A DNA stretch of 64,000 nt, taken from the NCBI GenBank assembly GCA_963989385.1, contig OZ022507.1, positions 53,269,400 to 53,333,399 on the forward strand, given 5' to 3'. The notes beneath the pieces are model-generated. The model searched no databases, had not been told where the DNA came from, and worked only from the letters and a program-made list of their open reading frames with translations. This DNA comes from Ctena decussata. Taxonomy: Eukaryota; Mollusca; Bivalvia; Lucinida; Lucinidae. Shown here piece by piece: positions 21,856 to 33,343 of this stretch (within the stretch, counting starts at the first letter, position 1; each line of letters opens with the position of its first letter). The position numbers and the translations under genes are program-made.

Positions 21856-23550
21856 AGACGTAAAATCGCAAGTCATTTATCCATCCATACTGTTTCATTC
21901 AGTCGAAAGCACAGGCGAGATATTGGTATTACTACTACCGTGTTCTCTGGCTTTATTCGTAGTGCATTCGGCAGACAATTAATAGACTGACTACCCAGCA
22001 GGTACACACGTCGAATCAACACTAAATCAGTGTTGATTTTGCGTGCCCAGTCAGTAGTGAAATAATCCTGATGGAACCGTAATAGCAATACAGTTGTTCA
22101 CCATGCAAACAATTGCTGAACTTATTTTTAACAATTGCTCTTCCATAATGCATAAGCTCCGTAGAAAAAAATTATATATATATATATATATAGCCTGTTG
22201 TCCGAGGGGAAAGATTTCTAGAGGGGGGGGGGGGGAAGCTGCTCTCTGACAGTTTCTTCTCAGTTTATCAGATGGGGTTCGCAGCTGTTCAGTTAGAACA
22301 TTCAAACGACAAAAAGCGTTGTGAAATTGAAGCCGGAATCGTATGATGAGTCGTCAGATCAGGGTCTACACTTTGACCATGCAGTTTTGTCAGAAGCCTT
22401 AGAGTTCACATGGTATAGCAGCCATATAGAGGTTTTAGCATACCACTAACATACTGTAAAGAGCGATGTGCTCGCCTATAGGCAGTGCCTATTTTCATAT
22501 TGCGTGATAATAAAGCACCAAATAAGGGTCAACGCGCCAGTTCCTTAAGATTTGGAATATGTTTGATTACGTCTGCAAACAAGCCGTTGTTTTGAATATT
22601 TGTTGTTTACATATGACAAGAATTTTGGTATAGGGCTTTTAAAAGATAATTTTAGTAGGCCCTATGAGTAGTCCGTGTCACCGAATGATTCAAATCTCCA
22701 CACCCCTTCCACCTCGTTGTATGAGCTTGTTTTATACTACTATGATTTCATAAACGCACGAACGCTCGCGCGTGTGTGCATGTACACGCACAGATGTGAG
22801 CCTTATCGACAATGAACCGTAAAATGTGTGATAGTAAATTGGTTGGTATGGCCGTTTGCGTGGTCTTTCCCTGCGCAGCACCCCCCCCCCCCCCCACACA
22901 CACACATCACCGCCACCACCAACTCCCTCCTGCCCACCTCTCCCTCTGTTGATTGTATATCTAATCTCTAGCAAACATATTGAAATCCATCAAATACTCT
23001 TCTTTTACCCGCTGCGTGAAGAAATTTAACAGTCACACAAAATAAAAGGAATCTGATCAGCATTTTGAAGTGTTGAATCAGGAAGCCGTCTTGTCGTGAT
23101 CATTTATTAATCACCCAAAAATCACTGACGTAAAAAATTACACCCACCCCCTATTACAAATGAAATAATACCTTGAATTAGTAGATTAAATCATAAAACA
23201 TATTAACTAAATCAGAAATGATAGGATTATAATTAGTTTCAGCAGACGCAGGATCCAGAATACATTGATCATATCGTTTTCAAAGATTATGTTTCATTAT
23301 TTAATTATCAAACTATCCAGATAATTTGAATTATACATAAGAAGTTATAATATAGAAACGTAAGTGATTAATTTAATGAAATACGGGTACTAAAAGAAAT
23401 TGTGTTAAATAGGCAGTATATATCGCATTTCACTGGTTCGGTTCAGTGTCGGAGGTAAAAAGCCGGTACCGCAACAGTCGGAAGTTTCCGTTGGCTCCGT
23501 CCGGTGGAATCAGGCTCGCCCCACTTTCAGGTGACAACTCGCCCCAAAGA
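21856..23550. other. No gene seen; simple repeats
   Basis: Non-coding, with a (TA)n run at 22171-22192, a G run at 22221-22234, and a C run plus (CA)n at 22881-22906. One GACAACTCGCCCC unit pair occurs at about 23518-23550. Confidence 0.55.
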
Positions 23551-23554
23551 CAAT

Positions 23555-23660
23555 GGAACCCCGTTTATGGTAGGAAAGATTATTGCCTCAAGCCGTGGAC
23601 TCGAACCCGATCTGCTAGATCACTAGGCCAGTGTTGAGCCCACTGACCTAATGGGGCTCC
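23555..23660 (-). mobile_element. tRNA-derived SINE head, minus strand
   Basis: On the minus strand: GGAGCCCCATTAGGTCAGTG (A-box-like), then GATCGGGTTCGAGTCCACGG (B box), then GAGGCAATAATCTTT. The order matches the SINE at 21686, whose head is followed by GGCGGAAATCTTT. It lies next to a GACAACTCGCCCC unit. Confidence 0.6.
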
Positions 23661-23841
23661 AACCAAAGACGAAGAGACAGACACCCAACAAAGGTATTCA
23701 AATAAACATACAGAGATACACATGATCAAAGAAAACTTGTTTAAGCGATTTAATCTTAAACAAACTAAATTCAGACTAAAATTAACAAGATTGATTAATT
23801 CGCCAGCAATAATTTGCATCAACCTTGACGAGGCCAAAAAC

Positions 23842-23939
23842 CAGGCACATGACGTCCTAATGACGTCGCACTGACATCGATACGACGTCACATTGTCGCA
23901 TCGACGTCAATATGACGTCATTTGGACGTCATGTGCCTG
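23842..23939. mobile_element. Palindromic GACGTC-rich element, copy 2 (best kept ends)
   Basis: Perfect 16-bp inverted ends CAGGCACATGACGTCC and GGACGTCATGTGCCTG over 98 bp. Inside are further GACGTC sites including one perfect CRE-type TGACGTCA (23913-23920). Non-coding. Confidence 0.8.
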
Positions 23940-24409
23940 CCGCGAAGGTGCTTTTAGTAAAACGTATTACTGAGCTCCATGTTTAAATAGAGTTATCTCC
24001 CATCGTCCATACAGTCATTTGTTGCAAACAGTCGGAACTTTTCGAACCGAAATGTTGCATTTCTCGCGTGAAAACTGATTTCTTTTAGCTTTTCTCTTAA
24101 TCTAGTCTGTCAAGCTTTGTTCACCATCTTCATTCACTACCAGATGATACTCCAGATGAGAAGACGTAACTAGCCATCGTTTACATCGAGTGAGAATGAA
24201 AATGCAGTGAAAAAAGGGGGACTTATTATCATTTCATTCACTTTCCAATAGATTCATATGTCTGCGCCTTGTTTTCTCGTAAATTGTTCTGAAATAGGAA
24301 TCCTTCCACCGTTGTTTCCTCGATTGGTTGTGAACACCTTCAAGATACTCTGTACTTAAATAGTGCCCTGGTTCATTGGTCTCCAAGAATGCCACACTGA
24401 ATGAATCAG

Positions 24410-24545
24410 GACAACTCGCCCCAAAGACAACTCGCCCCAAGACAACTCACCCCACAAAAATCTCGCCCCAAGACAACTCGCCCCACTTTCAGGTGACAAC
24501 TCGCCCCACTTTCAGAAGACAACTCGCCCCACATTTTCAGATACT
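24410..24545 (+). repeat. GACAACTCGCCCC minisatellite block
   Basis: About seven units of GACAACTCGCCCC with spacers AAA, AA or ACTTTCAGGT/ACTTTCAGAA, i.e. unit lengths of 15-23 bp. Inverted blocks occur at 25240-25395 and 26868-26905. Confidence 0.8.
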
Positions 24546-24709
24546 CACCCTACTAGAATATCTACGTTCTTGTCCCAGATCCTGAACACAGCTTATCCAA
24601 GGGTACTGCAATTGGTCATTGAGAGATGTTTCGAGCAAATGTTAACCTATCTTGCTTACACACACAAAAAGATCCTTGTCAGGACCAACAACTACCATGA
24701 AAGAGAAAC

Positions 24710-24711
<2 letters not shown>

Positions 24712-24751
<40 letters not shown>

Positions 24752-24759
24752 TGATAAAC

Positions 24760-24797
<38 letters not shown>
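24712..24797 (+). repeat. (GATA)n microsatellite
   Basis: Two GATA runs separated by TTGATAAACATA. Confidence 0.95.
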
Positions 24798-25087
24798 GTG
24801 GCCCTCCAAACTCATACTTTTTAAATTTAAGCTGTTTATTGTTGAAAATGACTTGATCGCTTTTATGTTGATAATTACACTGTTATTTGAAGCGTAATTG
24901 TTATCAAACTGTGGCTGTGAGGTATGCTACAGACATTCATTAATGCTTATTAGCAATCGTTGCTCCTTTTGTGCCTAGCGTGACAGGGTTTTGACAGATT
25001 TATGAGGTAGGACAAGCTGGCTTTTGAACTTTTGGTGAGATCCCTTCTGAAAGGGGGGGGGGGGTGTCGTCCGGGGCAGAATTCTTT

Positions 25088-25150
25088 ATCTATCTATCTA
25101 TCTACCTACCTACCTACCTACCTACCTACCTATCTATCTATCTATCTATC

Positions 25151-25186
<36 letters not shown>

Positions 25187-25187
25187 T
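25088..25187 (+). repeat. (TATC)n/(TACC)n microsatellite
   Basis: TATC runs surround a central TACC run; reverse-complement composition to the GATA run at 24712-24797. Confidence 0.95.
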
Positions 25188-25239
25188 ATCTCTCGATACT
25201 GAAGACGATCATTTTCTGATCATCATCCCAGGTAATTAG

Positions 25240-25395
25240 AAGGGCGAGTGGTCTCAGAATGTGAGGCGAGTAGTCTTGGGGCGACTCGTCTTTGGGGCGA
25301 GTTGTCTCAGAATGTGGGGCGAGTTGTCTCAGAATGTGGGGCGACTTGTCACTTGAAGGTAGGGCGAGTTGTCTTGGGGCGAGATTTCTGTGGGG
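25240..25395 (-). repeat. GGGGCGAGTTGTC minisatellite block, split by a LINE
   Basis: Units GGGGCGAGTTGTCTCAGAAT and GGGGCGAGTTGTCTT, the inverse of 24410-24545. The block resumes at 26868-26905 on the far side of the LINE at 25396-26862, so the LINE entered this minisatellite. Confidence 0.75.
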
Positions 25396-26862
25396 CTACA
25401 AGATACAAGATACAAGATACAAGAAGCTTTATTTAGAGTCGACATTTTTGTGTACAACATAATAACATTAGCCATAGGCTATTTTGTCGACAAACATGAT
25501 AAGAAAAACTGTACATGTATACACATTATAACAAAAATCACAGATTAAGAAAGCTATATCACAGTCCTGAAAGCATAGGATTACATTAAAATTCAAATAA
25601 TAGAGACTAGTATGGTATATAAATTACTAATACCATGGCACTGTCTTCTCTGAAGAAGCCAGATACCATGGTAATTAGTAACACAGGGTAAAACAAAGAC
25701 CCTAACCACCTCCAACCATCATCCCTTACCAAAAATAAAAAAAAAAGCAGAGCCCATACGAAAGCGAAAGTTAGGTAAGAGGCAATGTTAGGAAGCAGGA
25801 GAGGGTAGGGGGATTTTTACATCTATTGCACAAACACATAAATACTTAGCTAAAGTTAGTAGACGCATGCAAATGAAAAAGCTGGTCATACAAGCTGCAA
25901 AATAAAACAACATAAGAAATTTGAGAAAACAAAGCAATCAAAGCAAACAGAAAATAAAAGCGGAAAAAAAAAGAAAAAAAGCAAATCAAATCATATATAA
26001 AGCAAGCTGAAGCAGAAAAAATAAGCTAAAACTGAAACTAAAACTAAAGCTGATTAACTTTTGCATAATGAACATCTGCATGCAGTGCCGCTCCATGTGT
26101 CGACCAGCCTCCTGAACTCCCTAAAGTCTTCGACTTTCCGTAGTTCATTCGGGAGGCTGTTCCACACACCAGCGGCCTCACAGCGAAATGTTGATTTACC
26201 GTACTTTGTGGTACGCACCCTTGGTACATCTACAAGGTTGTCGTATCTGAAAGAATATGCAGAATTTTTATAAGATAAAAGGTCCTGCAGATACACAGGT
26301 GTCATTTTGTGCAGTATTTTAAAAGATTCAATAGCAATCAATCTGATTCTACTGACATGTAAAGAAGGCATATTGGCTCTTTCAAGAAGAGTCTCATAGG
26401 AACTATAAAAATCGTTAAAAACTAAACGGAGTGCCCTATATTGAAGTTTTTCCATCTTCATGGTACTAGTCTTAGAACAAAAATGCCAGACTAGTGGGCA
26501 GTAATTAAAATTAGATCTTATAAATGATTTGTAAATTAAAATCTTAGTTTCAGAAGACAAATATTTACTAAGACGTAACAAAACATTGATTTGTCGTGCA
26601 GCTTTTTTACAAATATTTGAGATATGAATGTCAAAATTGAGCAAATAGTCAAAGGTAACACCTAAAAGTTTCACTGAGTCTTCACATTTTATCTCTATTC
26701 CATTTAGATTAAGACTCTTACAATTTAAAAATCCTTGCAAACCGAGCATGATTGCTTGGAATTTGTCAGGATTAGCCTGCATTTTATTATTCTTAAACCA
26801 GTCGATGCAGATAATGCTTTCATCAACTAAAACTTCTTTGGTGGTTTCAAGACTCTTATCGC
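25396..26862 (-). mobile_element. 5'-truncated LINE, minus strand, with TACAAGA-type tail
   Basis: A long minus frame (about 26860-26054) encodes the last third of a LINE reverse transcriptase protein: KLLGVTFDYLLNFDIHISNI, then YKSFIRSNFNYCPLVWHFCS, then EKLQYRALRLVFNDFYSSY, then FRCEAAGVWNSLPNELR. This is a CR1/RTE-like group different from the other LINEs here; the frame is intact over about 265 residues, so the copy is relatively young. The catalytic core is missing through 5' truncation at about 26862. Downstream is a roughly 650-bp 3' UTR ending with AATAAAG and a (TACAAGA)n tail at 25396-25425. The first ~28 residues of the open frame come from the flanking minisatellite, not from the LINE. 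Confidence 0.85.
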
Positions 26863-26867
26863 TGTTG

Positions 26868-26905
26868 TCTTGGGGCGAGTTGTCTTTGGGGCGAGTTGTC
26901 CGGTT
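26868..26905 (-). repeat. GGGGCGAGTTGTC minisatellite, right remnant
   Basis: Two units on the far side of the LINE insertion; continues the block at 25240-25395. Confidence 0.75.
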
Positions 26906-27575
26906 TCGGTTCGGTTCGGTTACCCTTTTTACCCCCATTCCATACTGCGTACCATTACTCTGCGCACTGAATACTCTCTACTGCGTACGATTTGGGGGGT
27001 TTTACCGTCATACAATGCAGGCAAGCCAAAGATGGGGGACGATTGCTATGCTACTAGTCACTTCCAATAAAATTGATTTTGGCGCGTAATTCTGTCAACT
27101 TCAGACTAATCATGTGATTGGACATTTATTCCCACGTGACATGTCGGCACCATCTTGGACAGAACAAAAGTAAATAACAAAAAAATCTGATGATTCTGGT
27201 CTTGTAGCAAGCCAATGGAGGAGAAAAGACCGTCCGGAAGGTGAAAGCTCTTTCATTATTTGATTATGGAACGTGTCAATGCTTTTTTGGTGCGGTAAAA
27301 CGTGAAAATGGTTCATTATTTTTGTGAAGCAGAGAGCATGCCAAAAATAAAAATTCTAACAGGAGAAAATGTGCCAGTTCCCAATGAAATTCTGACAATC
27401 TTCTAAACTTGTCTGTAATAACATCTTATAAATTTTGCTACATGTATTGACCACTGAAAGAAAATGATCTGCATAATACAGGGTAGTTCAGAAAATTGAT
27501 GCATTTCTTGATCTTAATTTCTGAATAAAAGTTATCTTATAAAAAAACAAACAAACAAGAAATAAGAAAGCATTA
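26906..27575. other. No gene seen
   Basis: Non-coding; no recognised domain in any frame. Confidence 0.45.
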
Positions 27576-27579
27576 AAAG

Positions 27580-27790
27580 GGCCCCAATAGCTCAGTCGAT
27601 AGTGAGATTTATCTGTAGACAGGCTACATACTTTTGCTGTGCAGGTTCAGATTGGCTCTGGGTAGCATGAATGGTTGGCTGTAAAGTAAAACTCACCCAT
27701 TACTTTATGCTGTATGGAACAGAGCCGCAAACTTGTCTCAGCTGGTAGAATTTCTCCTCTGGAGCTCCAGAGAAAGAAAGCCCGTCTTCC
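27580..27790 (+). mobile_element. Decayed tRNA-derived SINE-like element
   Basis: GGGCCCCAATAGCTCAGTCG looks like an A box, and GCAGGTTCAGATTGG like a decayed B box. The remainder has no coding potential. Limits uncertain. Confidence 0.4.
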
Positions 27791-28019
27791 GGCTACGACA
27801 TCAAGGTAGGTAAGAGAGCGCTTCTGCAGTCACGTGCAGCGAAATTAGCGCCATCCAAATGCCGCACAAAATCGACCAGTAACTGACCGCAATGGACAAT
27901 CCGTCAGACATGGCGCACCACGTACTACAGCTGTTCGCTTCGGGGTTTCGAGGATTACACCAAGTATTTCCATATTTCCCAGCCCCTATACAGCTAAAAT
28001 CGAAATAGTGACGCATTGA

Positions 28020-28548
28020 TGTCAGAGTCAGAATTGTTTACTGATGACACGTCCAAGGACAGTCATTCACCAGGACCTGTGAATCAGGGAAGCTAGCCCC
28101 TAGCCCTTACAAGAGAAGTAAACTTAAAGTAACTGAATCCTCTGCACACTCAGCAGCAGAAATAATGGAATCTTCCAAGGAATTCCAATCTCTAATAGTC
28201 TGGGGGCAGAAACTGGACTTGTAAATGTCGTCCCAGCCAATGGGGTTTGAAATGCTAGGGAATGATGATTCCTGGTACGCCTACTTGGGGGAACAAGGTT
28301 ACTGGCTGCACCCTTTAGACCTTTGTAAAGCATTATGAGTCTACTATCTTTCCTTCTCTTTTTCAGGGATTCCCACTTTAGTTTCTCCAGAATGCCAGTC
28401 ATACTCCCAGTTTCATATGTGTAATTCCCCGTTACAAATCTAGCTGCCCTTTTCTGCACCTTCTCAAGTTCATCTTGAAGAAGTATACTTTGAGGGTCCC
28501 AAACTGAACTACCATACTCCAAGACTGGATGCACCAGTCCCTTGTATG
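28020..28548 (-). mobile_element. 3' part of the nested LINE (reverse transcriptase C-terminus and 3' UTR)
   Basis: The minus frame begins KGLVHPVLEYGSSVWDP directly at the hAT insertion and continues with LEKVQKRAARFVTGNY, GILEKLKWESLKKRR and HHSLAFQTPLAGT. A frameshift at about 28240 then moves the sequence to another frame, where DIYKSSFCPQTIRDWNSLED and a stop near 28090 are found. The 3' UTR ends GACTGTCCTTGGACG...CAATTCTGAC on the minus strand. It is the last piece of one LINE whose other pieces are at 30009-30033, 35245-35683 and 36735-38533. Confidence 0.88.
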
Positions 28549-30008
28549 CAGGGCTTCCGTTAACGGGCGTATGGCCGTATATTACGCCCAGGATTTGCTC
28601 TCGTACGTCGAGAAATTTGACCTCTGGCGTCTGGCATACGTCCGATAATTGTTAAATACGGCCGTTTGATCTTGTCCCGACGTATAAGATATCGCCACTG
28701 TCTTTAAAATTCTAACACGTTATGACAACTAATCGGATTAACGCAGGTGTTTGCCAGACGAAACGACTGTCTACGGGCCAATCAAGATTGTCTGTATGGA
28801 GCACTGAACCAATTAACACACATGTCGGACCGCCTACCTGTCAAATAACGCGCACTCGTATATCAACCTCTTACGGCAGTTTCCAAAATATTACGAAGAC
28901 TGGGCTTTTGGATGAAAGGTGTCAATCTTCTTTTTTTTTACGATTGCGAGAATGTAATTGACATGTATCTGTAGGGCGTATGCAGACTTAAAATGTTTGT
29001 GAATGTATCCATAACAGATGAGTACTGAAGAATATACTGACAAAACCTATCTGAAGTTTTTACGAAACATAACATTTGCCCTCTCAACGGATGGTCTTGT
29101 CATGATCTATACTATCGGCAATAGAGATTTTAGGAATACGAACCTATTCCGCGAATAGTGTAGATTCAAAGAGAAGATAACTTGTTAATATTAATAGTCA
29201 CTATTTCCGACGCGTTATGGGTTTGAATAACGGAACTATTAAAATACGAAAATGGAAACGTCAATTTCACTGATTTCCTAGTTGTATCGTCATTCAAACC
29301 AGTGCGAAAATAATGGGAACAGTGCACAAAAATAGCGCATTCTGATCAGGGTCTACGCGATTATATAATGGGTATAAAACGGTAGCATCGATATGCAATT
29401 ACCTGCTGGTTTATGGGTCAAGCACGTTTTGTCTTTGATGTAAAGTTCAAAGACGCCGCTGTGAGTATATACACGTGCCGTACGCAGTGTCATTTTAACC
29501 GTGAGACGGCTAAAGGTACCTCAGTACACAAACTGATAACTAACAATCGTATCAGCCAGCGCAACTGAGCAGTCAGACCGGTCTTTCTTGTTCGCAACTA
29601 ACATGAATAATAATGAATGTCGACCTAACGGCAACAAGATACTTCGATGGAAGCTAGTCAATATACGCTCTTCACACGTTCCGTAAGTCAACGTATTTCC
29701 GACGCAGCCCATTCGGCGACAGTGAAGGGAAAATTATGCAATTTGGATAACCGTTAATTTAAACAGACAGTGCAACCATTCTAATTTGGGCGAGTCCTCC
29801 GTTTTTAGAATGCTCGGGACTTACGCATTGTTCACAAACAAACAGGAATGACTCTAATTAGACTGCGCAAAAGAGAAAGGTGGGGGGGGGGGGGGGGGTG
29901 CATGTCATTCCTAAAAACTTCAGACTTCCAAAAAATTCTCTTAATACGTCCAAAACTGACACCATGGAAGTCTGGACTTCCAAATTTTGAAAGTTAGTGG
30001 AAGCCCTG
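28549..30008. mobile_element. hAT-like non-autonomous element inside the LINE
   Basis: The inverted ends CAGGGCTTCCGTTAAC and GTTAGTGGAAGCCCTG match at 14 of 16 positions. TTGTATG is present directly before (28542-28548) and after (30009-30015). Taking out the element with one repeat restores the LINE frame across the junction (VKESTY then KGLVHP). Its 1,460 bp hold no transposase frame; a G run is at 29882-29898. Confidence 0.88.
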
Positions 30009-30033
30009 TTGTATGTTGACTCTTTAACGCCTT
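30009..30033 (-). mobile_element. Short LINE remnant between two insertions
   Basis: These 25 bp read GVKESTY on the minus strand. The segment is the only LINE sequence left between the hAT element on one side and the 5.2-kb element on the other, and it includes the target duplications of both. Confidence 0.85.
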
Positions 30034-31628
30034 CATACATGTGATGAACTCCCGATGACCATGTGGGAGATTTGGATTTCATTTCAGGGAGATTGAGTTC
30101 TCCATCAGGGAGACTTTTTGACCGCAACTTTGATGCGCCGTTTCATGTACTTTACTTTATTTATTTTTTTTTTTATTTTAAAACAGAACATGAACTATAG
30201 TATAGTTTGTTTTGTTTACTTTTGAGTTACTCCCCCCAGCCCCTCCCCGCCCCCCTCCTCCCCACCCTCCCACAAACACACACAAAAAACTCCTGTCTTT
30301 AATTATTATTATTATTCATTTATTATTATATTATATTACTGTTATTTGTATCATTAGTTTGGTATCTGTCTGGCACAGAATCTAGCTTTTGCAAAAGGGT
30401 ATACTTGAGATTTCATACAGATTTGCCTCCCTTGAAATTTCTATTTCAGTGTGTCTATTTATCTTCTTTCATAAACAAATAAGTTTTGTTTGAAGGTACT
30501 CAGAGCTGTAAAAACTGATAAAAATGTATATAACAATGTTCAAATTCTGTTTTTGACACAAACTATACCCATGCACAAGACAGAAATATCAAAACTTTCA
30601 TGCGTAACTTTTACACCATTAATGATCAAAGTTGTCGGCCATATATACTGACACAAAAAAGAAATGTCCGTTTTATAGGGTTCTGTATATTTTGAGCCAT
30701 TCAAGTTGTCAGCCAAAAGAAATAAAACAAAATGTTTCTCGAACGTCTGACACACATAAAATTGCAACCATTTTAATTTTTCTCCATAGCCACAGGGTTT
30801 ATCGAAACTAATGTGAAAACAGCAGTTTTCATTCTCAGCAGCATTTTATTCACCAAAACATGAAACGTTTTGCGTTACATAAGGTTCGGAAACGTCAAAA
30901 AAAACAGAAAAACAACTTTATGAAACCAAAACCGCTGATTAAATGAACCAGAGAGTAGTTCCAAGTCTTCGATTTATGAAATTATCTCCCTTTGAATTAG
31001 ATTAATAACGGTTTTAGAACTTCCATATCTCCATACCCGTTCGTCATTTTGAGGCCGTTTTTGTTTTAATTGGCTATTCGTGTATACGATAATGACAACA
31101 TTCATCAGAAAACCAAAGTTAAGGCTGACGTGAAATCTGGGTTCACTAAAGCCCGGTTTCATTACCCCACCCATAACAGGAAAGTAATCAATTTATTTTG
31201 TAACCAACATTTTGTGATGCTAATTGATGCTAATTCCAATGTTACTGATGGCTAGAAATGAAACTTTGAAGTAGTTGCCACTGACTTCCAAACTGATAGA
31301 CCAACAAGGAAATGTATGCGTGTATCTACGCACGGTCATGCACGACGTTTTGTTACGTCATTTTACGCAACAGATTTATGCCAGTGGTCGTGACAGTAAG
31401 GAAAACATCTACCACTCATAAAATCTCACCAGTTTGTCTGCTCTGTGATCCTGGAATGATCTGCGATGGTTAAAACATGAAGTCCACACGAGATACTGAT
31501 TTTGTGACTTTCGAAATTTGGGTATTGGAGCTTGCGGCGTTGTCGTTGGCACAAATGCTCAATGAATGGAATTCTGTCTGGCGTATATATCATTGCTAAA
31601 TAATCGACATAATTGAAGCTAAACATTT

Positions 31629-33082
31629 CAGGGCTCTCACACCCCTTTTTGGGAATGGGGCCGGGGCCTTTAGAATTGGGAAAAATAGCGTCGTTTAGTC
31701 TAAAATTGGGAAAATTTACATTGTTTTATGTGTGCAGTTTTCATTGTCAGAACAACACAACTTACATAATTTTTATGGTATTGTTATATTTTCAGAGGAT
31801 TCCAGGCAATAAGCAGACATAGCAGATAGTGAATCATAATAAATTTTATCAAATAGTTGGGATATTAGATAATAACAAAACTATTTGTGTGTGTTGAGTT
31901 TTTCTTTCTTTCCTTTGAACTGGCAACTTCCCTATCTTGCCACTCTCAAATTGAAGACAAAACTGGGACTTAGAAAAAAAAAGTGTTACAATATGACAAC
32001 AGTATATAACACTCTACGTTTGAAGTATCAGTGAACTAAATAAGCATAATTCATTAAGCCTTAAAACTTAGAATTGATCCATTGTAAGCTGCAGTAAGTA
32101 TGCATATCAAATTATCATCAGTCACTGGTCATTTTTATGCAATGTCAAGAACAATTTGGATGTTTGATTTTTTATTCAATGTTTTTGTTGCAAAATATGA
32201 CAAATGTACTTAGAAAATATCCCTCTTCCTTCAGATTAAATTCCCTATTATATCCTTGAAAACAATATATCAGAGGTCAAAAATATACTCTCAGACACAT
32301 CAGTAGCCCTGGTTAGGTTGCTGCTACTATGGAATAGGAATCTTTTCTACTGCCATGACTGGCTATGTAGAACAAAGTAACTTAAGTATGTGAAATTGGG
32401 AGAAAGTGGACTTTCACACAGCAGAACATAACAAAACTTTCAGTCCTGCCAGTAAAAAACCTCCATGGTTTGTCACTATCACTATAATAACTCTTGGATG
32501 TCCGGTTATTGCGGTTAATCCTGTTTATGATTTTGGATATGGCCGAAAAATGTTTGTGAAAATCGATTCAGGTACGAAACGAAAAAACGGCAAAATCATC
32601 CACAGCTGGTGAAAACTCAGATCGTATTTTAGCATTAGAAGGCTTAAATTTAAAGAATAAGTCACAATATTGCTCACCACAACAATACTAGCCCTTGAAG
32701 CAAAGAAAATATTAACATATTGCAGCCAAAATCGCTAGGCTATTCGCCCTTTATTGAAAGGGAAGTAACTCTAACAGTGAGTACAAGAAGTAACTCTAAC
32801 AGTACATGATAAAAACCCGGTACCGATTTCAAGTAACAAAAGATGACGATCGTAATTGAAAAAGAAATTGCTCCTTTACTTTTAAAGTTATGAATTATGT
32901 TAACATTTTTAGTTTTAGATGGTTTTTCATACATTTTGCATTGAAACAACTGCAGTATTCTTGGAACAAACAGACTTAGCCAGATTGGGAATTTTTCATC
33001 TGGAATTGGGAAAAAAACATACTTTTTGGCATTGGGAATGGGGCCGAATTTCGGCCCCAAATTTCGGTGATCGAGAGCCCTG
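31629..33082 (+). mobile_element. hAT-like element, identical copy 1 of 2
   Basis: Ends CAGGGCTCTC and GAGAGCCCTG are a perfect 10-bp inverted repeat, and CATTT borders both sides. It is 1,454 bp long, exactly as the copy at 56603-58056, with a constant offset of 24,974 bp and no difference in any stretch I compared. Near both ends, AATTGGGAAAA and GGGAATGGGGCCG occur repeatedly, which would suit transposase binding sites (inference). The small frames inside have no family resemblance, so it is probably non-autonomous. Confidence 0.9.
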
Positions 33083-33343
33083 CATTTGAATGAAACCCCT
33101 GCATGCGTTTGGAATTAACAGACACAAATGTAAAGCGGACGTTACTTGTTTGTGTCAGTATATATTGATCCAGATATATAGTTAGCCTTTCGGGGAAAAA
33201 ATACCTTACGGAGTGAGCGACAAGTGAAGACACCGATAAGCCTGCACCTCTGTGCAGTCTAAACAGAGTTTTGCATCTGTTGTCTATGCGTCTCAGGGAA
33301 TCTAAGCAGTGAAAACAAGTCTCCGACTGTATTGCACATGTTT

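Noticed and set aside
24712..25187. Possible CRISPR-like array from the regular short repeats around 24.4-25.4 kb
   Set aside because: GATA/TATC microsatellites and a degenerate minisatellite with spacers of 2-10 bp; the context is eukaryotic.
29858..30127. 89-codon minus frame with SPTWSSGVHHMYE
   Set aside because: A chance read-through from the 5.2-kb element across the 25-bp LINE remnant into the hAT-like element.
32406..32612. 68-codon frame repeated identically at 57380-57586 as a conserved gene
   Set aside because: It lies in the two identical hAT-like elements and has no domain; identity reflects the recent copy.
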